A stretch of 64,000 nucleotides of DNA from Candidatus Hydrogenedentota bacterium (lineage in GTDB: Bacteria; Hydrogenedentota; Hydrogenedentia; Hydrogenedentales; JAEUWI01): contig JAEUWI010000033.1 of the NCBI GenBank assembly GCA_016791475.1, forward strand, positions 22,760 through 86,759. The letters run 5' to 3'. The translations under genes and the position numbers were made by a program. The notes under the pieces were generated by a model. The model worked only from the letters and a program-made list of their open reading frames with translations, had not been told where the DNA came from and made no database searches. Below are positions 37,315 through 46,251 of this stretch, piece by piece. Position 1 is the first letter of the stretch. Each line of letters begins with the position of its first letter.

Positions 37315-38618
37315 GACTTGCTTTCAATGCGGTAGAGGAAGCCCGGTGTGCGCAGAAAAAGCGCCTTGCCCGCGGCCGCCGGAGAAGCCATCAATCCTTC
37401 GTCCAGTTTGTTCTCCGCCACCACCTCGAAGCTGCGGCCCGCGCGAAGTATTTTTGTCGTGCCCTGGGAGCTGGCGAAATACAGCAGCCCATCGGCCAGA
37501 ATCGGCGACGCGATGAAATTGCCGCCGATCCGCTCGCTCCACACCACCGTTCCCGAGTCGGATTCAAAGCAGGTCACCTCCCCGCGATTGCTCACCACAT
37601 AAAGCAGCCCGTCAACCAGAATGGGCGAGGGCGTCTCCGGCATGCTCCTGTCCACATATTTCCAGGCTACGTGCGTCCCGGAGACATCGCCCGCGCCGTC
37701 CGTCCGAATGGCCCAGAGGTCCGTCGCGCCATAGCCCAGCGCCGTGAACATCCGCTCGCCGTCCCACACCGGACGCGTCGAGGGTGTAAAGCCGATCTGC
37801 TCCACTTTCCAGAGCTCCTGGCCCGTGCGTGGATCATAGCCATAGGTCGCCGAGGAACCCACGCTCAGCATCAGCGGCTTGCCGCCCTGCTCCACAATAA
37901 GCGGCGTGCTGAAGCTCTTTCGCAAATCGCCGCCGCGAATGATCGAGCCATCCGGCTCAAAGTCTTCCCACTTTCGCGTGCGGTCGGTCCGCCACTTCGT
38001 CACGCCCGTGTGCTTATCCAGCGCGGTGACATACTGCTGATCAATCCCGTCAAACGTCAAAATCAACAGGTCTTCAAAGAGAATCGGTGAAGAGCCCGGC
38101 CCGCGATAGTGACGGCAGGGGAGATCCGTGCGTTGCCAGAGTACCTCCGCCGTTTTCGTGTCCAGGCAGGCCGTTCCATAGCTGCCGAAATGTACATAGA
38201 CCCGGCCCGATTCGATAGCGGGGGAGGGGGAGGCGTAGCAGTTGACATTGTTGCCCAGGGGCTCGGGCGAGGCGGATTCGAAGAGCTTCTTGTTGTGCAG
38301 GATCGCGCCCGTCGCCGCGTCCACGCAGATCACGTAATACTCCGTGCCCTCCTCCGTCGCCGTCGTCAGCCAGACCTGCCCATCCATCACCACCGGCGTC
38401 GACCAGCCCTTCAGCGGAATGGCCGTCTTCCAGGTGACGTTTTCCGCCTCACTCCAGTGCGTCGGCAGGCCGGTGGGCGTGGTGTCGCCGGCGGCCTGCA
38501 CATGACCATCGCCGAAGGGGCCGCGGAATTCAGGCCAGGATTCGCCCGCAGGCGTCGCAGCGCAACCGAGGAGCACCAGCCCCCCAAGAAAAAAGTGTCT
38601 CAATGCCAACATCCGCAA
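37311..38618 (-). CDS. PQQ-like beta-propeller protein, probable lipoprotein
   Basis: This 435-aa protein has a signal peptide ending in LVLLGCAA, a lipobox, so it is likely lipid-anchored. The mature part (ESWPEFRGPFGDGH) has the opening of PQQ-binding-like propellers and blade motifs such as VICVDAATGAILHNK, CLDTKTAEVLWQRTD, ALDKHTGVTKWRTD, GYDPRTGQELWKVE, CFESDSGTVVWSER. No catalytic PQQ ligands are clear, so it may be structural. It is the first gene of the operon with PSD1-cytochrome and DUF1501 (4-base ATGA overlap). Confidence 0.9.
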   Translation of the reverse strand: MRMLALRHFFLGGLVLLGCAATPAGESWPEFRGPFGDGHVQAAGDTTPTGLPTHWSEAENVTWKTAIPLKGWSTPVVMDGQVWLTTATEEGTEYYVICVDAATGAILHNKKLFESASPEPLGNNVNCYASPSPAIESGRVYVHFGSYGTACLDTKTAEVLWQRTDLPCRHYRGPGSSPILFEDLLILTFDGIDQQYVTALDKHTGVTKWRTDRTRKWEDFEPDGSIIRGGDLRKSFSTPLIVEQGGKPLMLSVGSSATYGYDPRTGQELWKVEQIGFTPSTRPVWDGERMFTALGYGATDLWAIRTDGAGDVSGTHVAWKYVDRSMPETPSPILVDGLLYVVSNRGEVTCFESDSGTVVWSERIGGNFIASPILADGLLYFASSQGTTKILRAGRSFEVVAENKLDEGLMASPAAAGKALFLRTPGFLYRIESKS

Positions 38619-38737
38619 CGCTCTCCCGGTAACTCAGACAACCCGGCGCGCCGGTCACCCGGCGCACAAATTAAACTCGGATTGTATGCGATCCGCCCAC
38701 AGACACGCCAGATCGCATCGGGAGACTTTCGGGGTAA

Positions 38738-39085
38738 TTATTCCGGCCGCTGTTGCCCCGACTTGGGCGTTTTCTTGATCGCCCAGACGCCAAAAACAGC
38801 GAAGGCAAGGCTCGTGGCCAGCATGAACGTGACACCCCAGAATGCCGCGCGCTTCTTGTTCAATTTCGGATTCGGATCCGGGATGGCCGGGGCATCGGCA
38901 GCCGCGTCACGCCCGTGATCCATCGCGGGAGCCTCCGGCGGAGTACTTGTCTCGGAGGCCTGTGCCACGACGATCCGGTCACCAGCGGACATATCCTTGG
39001 CCACCGCTGGTGTTACCGCCGCACCGGCGGCGAGCACAAGAAACGAAACAATAAGCGCGACGCGCGGGATGGTTATAGTATGCAT
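38738..39085 (-). CDS. Small membrane protein, unknown
   Basis: This 115-aa protein has an N-terminal signal or anchor (VALIVSFLVLAAGAAVTPAVA), a charged and Pro/Ala-rich middle, and a second hydrophobic helix (AAFWGVTFMLATSLAFAVFGVWAIKK) with a short basic tail. No family is recognised. It stands alone between the PQQ gene and a REP-like element. Confidence 0.6.
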   Translation of the reverse strand: MHTITIPRVALIVSFLVLAAGAAVTPAVAKDMSAGDRIVVAQASETSTPPEAPAMDHGRDAAADAPAIPDPNPKLNKKRAAFWGVTFMLATSLAFAVFGVWAIKKTPKSGQQRPE

Positions 39086-39203
39086 TGGGAACTCCTGTGG
39101 AGGGTCCTGTCACGGCCCAAGTTACTGCGGAAAGACCACCATTGTAGTTCCTGAAGCAAGGTGGAGTAAAAGTCCCCGCCAACGGGCCCGTCCTGCGTTC
39201 TTT

Positions 39204-39318
39204 AAAAGCGGGGGACGGTCCCACACGCGCGGTTGTTCTCCCCGGCCCTGTGAACATCAATGATCGGGCTATGCTGTCGATACGGAATCGTGCCGCGTGC
39301 AGGACGGTCCCCGCTTCC
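39204..39318. repeat. Inverted pair of REP-like palindromes
   Basis: AAAGCGGGGGACGGTCCCACACGCG (two copies, given here in part) occurs at 39204-39228 and, inverted with three changes, at 39294-39318. Each contains the near-palindrome GGACGGTCC. The pair resembles REP/BIME units spread by REP-associated transposases. The right arm ends at a TATAAT box at 39320-39325 before the ABC transporter gene; no clear -35 is seen. Confidence 0.65.
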
Positions 39319-39417
39319 GTATAATACCGTCCCAGGCAGCAACACGGGATCCCGCTCCCCGCGAATTCTCCTCGTATTGCGTCCCGTACCCTGTATTACC
39401 CCGAAGGACACCTTCTC

Positions 39418-41256
39418 ATGGCCAAGCGCGGCATCAATTTCAAGAGTTCCTGGGCGGAAGCCAGGACCATCATCTGGTCCCATCGCAAACGCATCGCGCT
39501 GGGCATGGTGCTGGTGGTGATTAACCGGCTTTGCGGCTTTGTCGCACCCGGCAGCACGAAGTATCTGGTGGACAATATCCTCGCACCCGGCGCCCACACC
39601 CAGCCGCTCTTCGGCATCAGCGATCCGGGGCAGCTTCTCAAGGTGCTGGGGCTTGCCGTGGCCGTGGCGTGCCTCGTTCAGGCGGTCACGACCTTTGCCC
39701 TCTCTCAGGTACTGGGCGTGGCGGCGCAGAAGGCCATCACCGACATGCGCAAGAAGGTGCAGCAACACGTCATGCGCCTGCCAGTCCAGTATTTCGACTC
39801 CACCAAGACCGGTGTGCTGATTTCCCGCGTCATGACCGATGCCGAGGGCATCCGCAACCTTATCGGCACTGGACTGGTTCAGGTCAGCGGCGGCGTCTTC
39901 GGTGCGGCCATCGCCCTGGGCATCCTCTTCTGGCTCAACTGGATCCTCACCGCGGTGATCATCGTGGTCCTCGCGGCCTTTGGCTTTTCCATGGCCTTCG
40001 CCTTCAACCGCCTGCGTCCCCTCTTCCGCGAACGGGGCGAGATCAACGCCCAGGTTACCGGTCGCCTCACCGAATCCCTCGGTGGCGTGCGCGTGGTCAA
40101 AGGCTATACCGCCGAGCGGCGCGAAGACCTGATCTTCGCGAAGGGCATTCACCGGCTCTTCCGAAATGTGGCTGCCGCCGTGACCGGTGTCTCTGCCATT
40201 TCCTCCGTATCCACTGCCCTCATCGGCATCATCGCCACGGTGATGATCATGCTCGGCGGCCACTTCGTGCTCACCGGAGCCATGACACCGGGTGATCTTT
40301 TCATGTTTCTCGCCTTTGTCGCCATGGTGGTCATGCCGCTGGTCCAGATTGCTAACATTTCCACCCAGTTCAGCGAGGCTTTTGCCGGGTTGGACCGCAT
40401 CCGCGAAATTCGCAGCATGGCTACGGAAGACGACGAGGACGCCAGTCGCGAAGCCACTGGCCCGGTGAACGGCGATATCGCCTTTGAAGGCGTTCACTTC
40501 GAATACGATGAAGGCGTGCCCGTGCTAAAGGGGGTATCGTTTCAGGCGCCCGCCGGATCCACCACGGCCCTCGTCGGTTCCAGCGGCTCGGGCAAGAGCA
40601 CGCTCATCGGCTTGGTGATGGCCTTCAACCGTCCAAAGCAGGGGCGCGTTACCGTGGACGGGAAGGACCTCTCCGCACTGAAATTGCGGGATTACCGGAG
40701 CCACCTGGGGCTGGTCTTGCAGGAGAACTTCCTCTTCGACGGAACCATCGCGGAGAACATCGCCTTCTCCCGGCCCAACGCGCCGCGGGATGAAATTCAG
40801 CGGGTGAGTAAACTGGCCCACTGCGACGAGTTCATCATGGGTTTCGAGCAGGGTTATGACACGATTGTAGGCGAGCGGGGCGTGAAGCTCTCGGGTGGAC
40901 AGCGTCAGCGTATCGCCATCGCACGGGCCATTCTGGCGGACCCGAAGATCCTGATTCTGGATGAGGCAACTTCAAGCCTCGACAGCGAAAGCGAGGCCTA
41001 TATTCAAGATGGGCTGAAGTCCCTCCGGAGTGGACGCACGAGCTTCGTCATCGCCCACCGACTCTCGACCATCCGCAGCGCCGACCAGATTCTGGTGCTG
41101 GAACATGGCGAAATTGTGGAGCAGGGGACCCACGCGGAACTCATGGCGATGAACGGGCGCTATCGCGATCTGCATGATCGCCAGTACCAGTTCGAAAGCA
41201 ACCAGTTCATAAATCCCGGCGAAGATTTCACGCCCGAGGCCGCACCCGCCCGCTAG
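39418..41256 (+). CDS. ABC exporter, MsbA/LmrA-type (fused membrane and ATPase domains)
   Basis: This 612-aa half-transporter works as a homodimer. Residues 20-330 hold six membrane helices and QYFDSTKTGVLISRVMTDAE, the coupling-helix motif. The ATPase domain has Walker A LVGSSGSGKSTLIGL (about 385), Q loop LVLQENFLFDGTIAENI, signature KLSGGQRQRIAIARA, Walker B ILILDEATSSLDSESE and H loop VIAHRLSTIRSAD. Lipid A or lipid export is the usual role of the closest known type (MsbA), but drug or peptide export is possible. It ends 4 bases inside the converging pseudopilin-like gene. Confidence 0.9.
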   Translation: MAKRGINFKSSWAEARTIIWSHRKRIALGMVLVVINRLCGFVAPGSTKYLVDNILAPGAHTQPLFGISDPGQLLKVLGLAVAVACLVQAVTTFALSQVLGVAAQKAITDMRKKVQQHVMRLPVQYFDSTKTGVLISRVMTDAEGIRNLIGTGLVQVSGGVFGAAIALGILFWLNWILTAVIIVVLAAFGFSMAFAFNRLRPLFRERGEINAQVTGRLTESLGGVRVVKGYTAERREDLIFAKGIHRLFRNVAAAVTGVSAISSVSTALIGIIATVMIMLGGHFVLTGAMTPGDLFMFLAFVAMVVMPLVQIANISTQFSEAFAGLDRIREIRSMATEDDEDASREATGPVNGDIAFEGVHFEYDEGVPVLKGVSFQAPAGSTTALVGSSGSGKSTLIGLVMAFNRPKQGRVTVDGKDLSALKLRDYRSHLGLVLQENFLFDGTIAENIAFSRPNAPRDEIQRVSKLAHCDEFIMGFEQGYDTIVGERGVKLSGGQRQRIAIARAILADPKILILDEATSSLDSESEAYIQDGLKSLRSGRTSFVIAHRLSTIRSADQILVLEHGEIVEQGTHAELMAMNGRYRDLHDRQYQFESNQFINPGEDFTPEAAPAR

Positions 41257-41666
41257 TACTTCAATTCTTCCGACACACTCAATCCCGTCATCGCGTCAGT
41301 GGCCGGGCTCAGCCCGCCACCACCGCCCCTGCGCGGTGTCCCACCCGCGGCCCTATCTTCCGCCGCCTGCGCGGCCACAGCGGCCGGGTTCACCACCATC
41401 CCGGTGCGGGGGTCATACTGAAATTGCTGGTTGACCGAGTTCAATGGAATCTGGGGGATAAAGTTCGGCACCAGATGGTGAAGCGACGGGGGGTACTGGT
41501 TGTTCGCCTGGGCGTAGGCCGCCACGGCTTTGTTCAGGCTGTCCAGCTTGTGGCTGTCTGCCACGGGATCGTACCCATTGCCCCGGATCATGGGGCCAAG
41601 CACGGGGATAGCGATGACCAGGGCAATAATAATGAGACCACCGATTAAAAGCTTGTTGTCTTCCAT
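41253..41666 (-). CDS. Small pseudopilin-like membrane protein
   Basis: This 137-aa protein has one N-terminal helix (LLIGGLIIIALVIAIPVLGP) followed by DSLNKAVAAYAQANNQYPPSLHHLVPNFIPQIP and FQYDPRTG, which resembles the mature part of type II secretion G-like proteins and DUF1559-like relatives. The last 40 residues are Gly/Ala-rich. The ATG at 41666 follows GAGGT by 9 bases; a TTG at 41681 is in frame. The stop overlaps that of the converging ABC exporter. Confidence 0.65.
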   Translation of the reverse strand: MEDNKLLIGGLIIIALVIAIPVLGPMIRGNGYDPVADSHKLDSLNKAVAAYAQANNQYPPSLHHLVPNFIPQIPLNSVNQQFQYDPRTGMVVNPAAVAAQAAEDRAAGGTPRRGGGGGLSPATDAMTGLSVSEELKY

Positions 41667-41763
41667 GAACTGATACCTCAAGTGATGGGGTTAACGGGCG
41701 CTGTCCGAACCGGGATCCAGTATTACATTTTTTCAGTTTCCGTACAAGATGCCCGTGCTCCAC

Positions 41764-43236
41764 TCAGTCCAACACCCGACCGCGTTCGAGCCTCAATAGC
41801 CGATTAACCACCGGGGGCAATTCCTCGGCATGATGCGTGATATACACCAGCGCGCAGGGGTGTCCTTCCAGTGCCGCGCCCAGCGCCCGGTGGAAGGCCC
41901 CTCGATGCTCGGCGTCCAGACCCTGGCAGGGCTCGTCCAGCAGTATCAGATCCGGCGATTTTATGAGCGCGCGCGCCAGCAGCGCCATCCGCTGTGCTCC
42001 GGCGCCCAGTGTGCCAAAAGGCGCTTTCGGCGGTAGATCAAAGCGCGCCAGCCATTCCTTCACGCTCCGGCGCTGCCTTGCGCTCAGTTCGCGCTGAAGT
42101 CCGATGGTGTCAAAAAGTCCCGAGGCGATTATCTGCGCCACCGGGGTACCCGCGGGGTAATGCCATTGCAACTCGGGCGAAAGCCACCCGATGCGCGCGC
42201 GGATGTCCCAGATACTCTCGCCCGTGCCGCGCCGCCGTCCAAATATCCGCACGTCATTGCTGTAGGCTTGCGGATTGTCTCCCGTGAGCAGACTGAGGAG
42301 CGTGCTCTTGCCCGAGCCGTTGGGTCCCATCAAGGCCCAGCGTTCGCCCGCGCGCACTTTCCAGGATACGTGGTGCAGGGCCACGGTCTGATCGTAGCGG
42401 ACGGTCACCTGGTGGAGGGAGAAGACTTCCTCACCGACGCGCGATGAAACTTTTTGACGAGCACTCTTTCGGGGGCGGGGCGAAGCAAAGAACGACCGCA
42501 AGCGGCGGTGGTCGCGCAGGCGGGCAATGGGGCCCTGGAGTGCGACCTGCCCATTCTCTACCAGAAGAAGGTGCGTGGTAGAGGTCGGTATTTCCTCGGG
42601 GCGACGGACCACGACGACCAGAACTATTCCGCGCGCGATCAGTTCCTCCAGCAAGGCGCTCAGACGGATTCGTGCGTCCGTATCAAGGCCGGCGAAAGGA
42701 TCATCGAGAATGATCAAGCGGGGTTTCTGGAGCAGGGCCTCGGCAATCAGCACCCGGCGGAGTTCGCCGTTGGAGAGGGCGGGAAGGGGGTGCTTCAGAC
42801 GATGCTCGATACCCGCACGCCGTGCGGCATCGCGTATGTCGCGAGGGGAGGCCTGGGTCCGTCTTACAAGGGTTTCCTCGACCTTCGGGGCCAAGTCGGC
42901 GTCGGCGGCGTTCCAGCGCGCTTGATGGTACTCCGCGCCGGAACGGGCCAGGGCCGCCTGATCCTCCTGCGACACCCAGGCAATCCGGTTCTCCGGGATC
43001 GTGCCGTCCATGGGATAGCTCTCGGCGGGATCGGCGCAGGCGAAGTGATACCAGACTTCGCCCTTGACCACCGGCGTGCGGCCGTCGAAGGCGCCGAGCA
43101 GTGCGGACTTTCCAGCGCCGTTCGGGCCAATGACGACCCATTGTTCGCCTTCATGGATGCGCCACGTCGTTTCGGAGAAGGCGAGTGCGCCACCGACGCG
43201 CAAGGTGACGGAATCGAGGGTGATAAAGGGTTTCAT
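41764..43236 (-). CDS. ModF/PhrA-like tandem ABC ATPase
   Basis: This 490-aa cytoplasmic protein has two full ABC domains and no membrane part. Domain 1 (1-230): Walker A VIGPNGAGKSALLGAF, signature LSNGELRRVLIAEAL, Walker B LIILDDPFAGLD. Domain 2 (about 255-490): Walker A LMGPNGSGKSTLLSLL, WLSPELQWHYP, signature LGAGAQRMALLARAL, Walker B LILLDEPCQGLD. This arrangement and the RARIGWLSPELQ segment fit ModF (also called PhrA). ModF's role in molybdate-linked metabolism is not well established. It is divergent from the GNAT gene. Confidence 0.85.
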   Translation of the reverse strand: MKPFITLDSVTLRVGGALAFSETTWRIHEGEQWVVIGPNGAGKSALLGAFDGRTPVVKGEVWYHFACADPAESYPMDGTIPENRIAWVSQEDQAALARSGAEYHQARWNAADADLAPKVEETLVRRTQASPRDIRDAARRAGIEHRLKHPLPALSNGELRRVLIAEALLQKPRLIILDDPFAGLDTDARIRLSALLEELIARGIVLVVVVRRPEEIPTSTTHLLLVENGQVALQGPIARLRDHRRLRSFFASPRPRKSARQKVSSRVGEEVFSLHQVTVRYDQTVALHHVSWKVRAGERWALMGPNGSGKSTLLSLLTGDNPQAYSNDVRIFGRRRGTGESIWDIRARIGWLSPELQWHYPAGTPVAQIIASGLFDTIGLQRELSARQRRSVKEWLARFDLPPKAPFGTLGAGAQRMALLARALIKSPDLILLDEPCQGLDAEHRGAFHRALGAALEGHPCALVYITHHAEELPPVVNRLLRLERGRVLD

Positions 43237-43364
43237 GACGGATCCGAGTATACGTTAAAGGGGGCCGGTGGTGACAAGCGGGTTCTATGGCGATACACGA
43301 AGTATGCATCATTTCCCCCACGTTATCGGCCTTCCATCCGCAACCCGACGAAAGGAAATTTATC

Positions 43365-43892
43365 GTGGAAATTGAGACGCCCCGCCTCCGGCTGCGCCCC
43401 TGGCGACCAGAGGACAAATCCGCGCTGCTGCGTCACGGCAACAACCCAAACGTCGCGCACAACTTGTTCAACCTTTTTCCCTCGCCCTATACGGAATCCG
43501 ACGCGGAAGCCTGGCTGTCCGCCCGAGCGGCGGACACCGGGCCCGTCCATTATTTCGCCATCGAAATCGAAGGGGAGGCTGTGGGTGGGATTAGTATACG
43601 CGCGCACGGCGATGTGCTGGCCAGGACCGCCGATATCGGTTACTGGCTTGGTGAATCCCATTGGGGCGGGGGCGTCATGACCGAAGCGCTCCGCGCCATT
43701 GTGCGTCATGCTTTCTTCAACCTCGACTATCATCGACTCGAGGCGGGTCACTTTGGCTGGAATCCGGCTTCGGGGCGGGTTCTGGAAAAGGCGGGATTCC
43801 GGCTGGAGGGGTGCCAACGGGAACGTTATTTCAAGAATGGCCGGTTTACGGACAATATGCTCTACGGCCTGCTGCGGGACGAGGTGGCCTGA
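43365..43892 (+). CDS. GNAT N-acetyltransferase, RimJ/RimL type
   Basis: This 175-aa protein starts with VEIETPRLRLRPWRPED, the typical opening of RimJ/RimL acetyltransferases, and has the acetyl-CoA region IGYWLGESHWGGGVMTEALR and the C-terminal LEAGHFGWNPASGRVLEKAG, GCQRERYFKNG. It uses acetyl-CoA to acetylate a protein N-terminus or small amine; the substrate is unknown. The GTG at 43365 is preferred because AAAGGAA lies 7 bases upstream; an in-frame ATG at 43287 would add 26 residues that look non-coding. Confidence 0.85.
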   Translation: MEIETPRLRLRPWRPEDKSALLRHGNNPNVAHNLFNLFPSPYTESDAEAWLSARAADTGPVHYFAIEIEGEAVGGISIRAHGDVLARTADIGYWLGESHWGGGVMTEALRAIVRHAFFNLDYHRLEAGHFGWNPASGRVLEKAGFRLEGCQRERYFKNGRFTDNMLYGLLRDEVA

Positions 43893-43963
43893 AAGGAAGG
43901 AGTAACAAGTGGGATCGTCCGCGCCGAGAGTGGTATGATTCCGGCCACTCCCGCACGGCCCGT

Positions 43964-43992
43964 TTGCGCCGGGTCGTGCTTTCTTGTTTAAT
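43964..43992 (+). promoter_or_regulatory. Sigma-70-type promoter of fabI
   Basis: TTGCGC (43964-43969) and TTTAAT (43987-43992) have a 17-base spacer, 54 bases upstream of the fabI ATG. Confidence 0.45.
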
Positions 43993-44045
43993 CTTGCGGG
44001 AAGCTGGCTCCGGTCAGTCCCGAGAACCACCTTTAAGGAGGAATC

Positions 44046-44846
44046 ATGGCAAATGGACTGCTGGCCGGCAAGCGCGGCCTGGTGTTTGGCGTGGCCAACG
44101 ACAAATCGATCGCCTGGGCCTGCGCCCAGGAGTGCGCCGCCCAGGGCGCCGAGCTTGTTTTCAACTACCTCGGACCGCTGGAAAAGCGCGTGCGCGATCT
44201 CGCCGGAACCATCCCCGGCTCCGACGTGCTCGAGTGCGACGTGACGAAAGATGAAGAGATCGTCTCCTTCTTCGAGAAGATCAAGGAAAAGTGGGGCACG
44301 ATTGACTTCGTGATCCATTCCATCGCCTTCGCCGAGCGCGACGACCTGAAAAACCCCTTCGTGCAGACGCCCCGCAAGAATTTCGCCTTGGCCATGGACG
44401 TGTCCGCCTATTCCCTCGTGGCCCTGTGCCGCGAGGCCGCGCCCCTCATGCCCAACGGCGGCAGCGTCGTCGCCATGACCTACTACGGCGCCGAGAAAGT
44501 GCTGCCGAATTACAACATGATGGGCGTCGCCAAGGCCGCCCTCGAAGCGAGCTGCCGCTATCTCGCCAACGACCTCGGGCCCGTCGGCATCCGCGTCAAC
44601 TGCGTCAGCGCCGGCCCCCTTCGCACCCTCTCCGCAAGCGCCATCGCCGGCATGCGCAAAATGCTCAAGGCCAACGCCGACACCGCCCCGCTCCGCCGCA
44701 ACACCACCGTCGAAGACGTCGCAAAGAGCACGGTTTACCTGCTTTCGGATATGGCCTCCGGCGTCACCGGCGAGACCCACCACGTCGACTGCGGCTACAA
44801 CATCATGGGCCTCACCCTGACCGGTGAAGAGACGGCCGCCGAGTAA
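44046..44846 (+). CDS. fabI: Enoyl-[acyl-carrier-protein] reductase (NADH)
   Basis: This 266-aa enzyme does the last reduction of each fatty-acid elongation cycle. It has the FabI features: GLVFGVANDKSIAW for the cofactor, SIAFAERDDLKNPFV, catalytic Y156 and K163 in YNMMGVAK exactly as in E. coli numbering, and the C-terminal GYNIMGL. Tyr146 (in YYGAEKVL) is also in place. AAGGAGGA precedes the ATG by 5 bases. It stands alone between a promoter and a terminator. It is the triclosan-type target family. Confidence 0.95.
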   Translation: MANGLLAGKRGLVFGVANDKSIAWACAQECAAQGAELVFNYLGPLEKRVRDLAGTIPGSDVLECDVTKDEEIVSFFEKIKEKWGTIDFVIHSIAFAERDDLKNPFVQTPRKNFALAMDVSAYSLVALCREAAPLMPNGGSVVAMTYYGAEKVLPNYNMMGVAKAALEASCRYLANDLGPVGIRVNCVSAGPLRTLSASAIAGMRKMLKANADTAPLRRNTTVEDVAKSTVYLLSDMASGVTGETHHVDCGYNIMGLTLTGEETAAE

Positions 44847-44866
44847 TTCCAGAGAAATCACGCAGC

Positions 44867-44903
44867 ACAAGCCCGGCCGCATCGCCGGGCTTGTTATTTG
44901 CGT
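44867..44903 (+). terminator. Terminator after fabI
   Basis: ACAAGCCCGGC (44867-44877) pairs with GCCGGGCTTGT (44884-44894) around CGCATC, followed by TATTTG. Confidence 0.85.
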
Positions 44904-45003
44904 GGACGGAGTGGACAAAGTGGACCGGAGTGGACTTGGGACCAATGTCCACTCTGTCCACAGATTCCCGTTGTCCATTGTTCATTGTCAATCGTCAATT
45001 GAC
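44900..45003. repeat. Degenerate short-repeat stretch (GTGGAC/GTCCAC and TTGTCC)
   Basis: Four GTGGAC-type units (GTGGACGGA, GTGGACAAA, GTGGACCGGA, GTGGACTT) are followed by GTCCACTCTGTCCAC and TTGTCCATTGTTCATTGTCAATCGTCAATTG. The two halves are complementary in part. It resembles the TTGACAA repeats at 29243. Confidence 0.6.
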
Positions 45004-45042
45004 CGCTGTATCATGCTCCCCACAACCCCTTGGAGCCCTTCA

Positions 45043-46158
45043 ATGTCATCGATCAACGTCCAATCCACCGGCCTCATCTACCGCAACCCCAAGCCCCACG
45101 TGCGCAGCGTCCACGCCTATTTCCCGTCCCTCGCGGCGCTGGACAACGGCGACCTGCTCTGCACCGGCGTACTCGGTGAGGCTTTCGAGGCCCACAACTG
45201 CCGCACCCATGTATTCCGCTCGACAGATCGTGGCCAAACCTGGGTGCACGAGGGCCCCATTTATCCCGGACCGCCCCACCCGCTGATGTCGGACTTTTCG
45301 CGCATCACGGCGCTGGGCAAGGGCAAGGTGGTGGCCATGATGGTGCGGCAGGATCGCCGCGACCTGCCCGACGAAGGCCTCGCCAACCCCGAGACCATGG
45401 GCTTCGCACCGGGCGAGGTCCTGATGCTGCGGTCCGAGGACTACGGCAAGACCTGGAGCGAGCCCGTGCGCCAGACGCCGCCGCTGGAGGGTCCGGAGTT
45501 CGAGTTGTGCAGCCCCATCAACGTCCTGCCCGATGGTCGCTGGGTCTGGAGCACGTCCACGTGGTTCGACTGGGCGGGCAATTGTCCCAACGGCCTCCAC
45601 CTGGTGGGTTGGGTCTCGGAAGACGAAGGCGAGACCTGGTCCAGCTACATGGACGTGATGCACGAGGCGGGTAACCGCACCTTTTTCTGGGAATCCAAGA
45701 TCATCGACCTGAAAGACGGGCAATTGCTGGCCAACGCCTGGGTCTACGACGACGTGGCGAAGGCAGATCGGCCCAATGAATACGCCCTGAGCGGCGATGG
45801 CGGTGAATCCTGGACCGCGCCCATGTCCACTGGCCTCCACGGCCAGACCATGACGCCCATCACCCTCGATGACGGCCGCATCCTCAGCGTATACCGCCGC
45901 ACCGACGAACCGGGCCTCTGGGCCAACCTCAGCCGTGTGGAAGGCACTACCTGGATCAACGAGACGACCACGCCCATCTGGGGCCAGCGCGCGGCCGGAC
46001 TCATCGGCGACACCGGCAACATGGCCAACAACTTCGCCGTACTCCGCTTCGGCGCCCCCTGCCTCGTGAAGCTGGACGACGGGGTAATCTATGGTGCCTT
46101 CTGGTGCTACGAGGACTGCGTGTCTGTACTCAGGTGGTTCACCCTGACGGTGGGCTGA
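45043..46158 (+). CDS. Sialidase-like BNR propeller protein
   Basis: This 371-aa protein without a clear signal peptide has the sialidase-superfamily repeats: FRSTDRGQTWVHE, RSEDYGKTWSEP, SEDEGETWSSY, SGDGGESWTAP. The opening FPSLAALDNGDLLCTGVLGEA is typical of the family. No Arg triad can be assigned with confidence. The ATG at 45043 is chosen for GGAG 8 bases upstream and for homology-like start; the frame is open back into the fabI end but is repeat DNA there. Confidence 0.82.
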   Translation: MSSINVQSTGLIYRNPKPHVRSVHAYFPSLAALDNGDLLCTGVLGEAFEAHNCRTHVFRSTDRGQTWVHEGPIYPGPPHPLMSDFSRITALGKGKVVAMMVRQDRRDLPDEGLANPETMGFAPGEVLMLRSEDYGKTWSEPVRQTPPLEGPEFELCSPINVLPDGRWVWSTSTWFDWAGNCPNGLHLVGWVSEDEGETWSSYMDVMHEAGNRTFFWESKIIDLKDGQLLANAWVYDDVAKADRPNEYALSGDGGESWTAPMSTGLHGQTMTPITLDDGRILSVYRRTDEPGLWANLSRVEGTTWINETTTPIWGQRAAGLIGDTGNMANNFAVLRFGAPCLVKLDDGVIYGAFWCYEDCVSVLRWFTLTVG

Positions 46159-46172
46159 AACTCTCCAAAGAA

Positions 46173-46199
46173 TGTGGCACAGGCGTCCCGCCTGTGATT
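46173..46199. repeat. Short palindrome after the sialidase-like gene
   Basis: CACAGGCGTCCCGCCTGTG forms an 8-bp stem with a 3-base loop and is followed by ATTTCT. It may be a terminator or a REP-type unit. Confidence 0.5.
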
Positions 46200-46251
46200 T
46201 CTGGGGGGACTGATTCCGAGCCGCGCCACCCCGACGCGCGAGATGTCGCGG

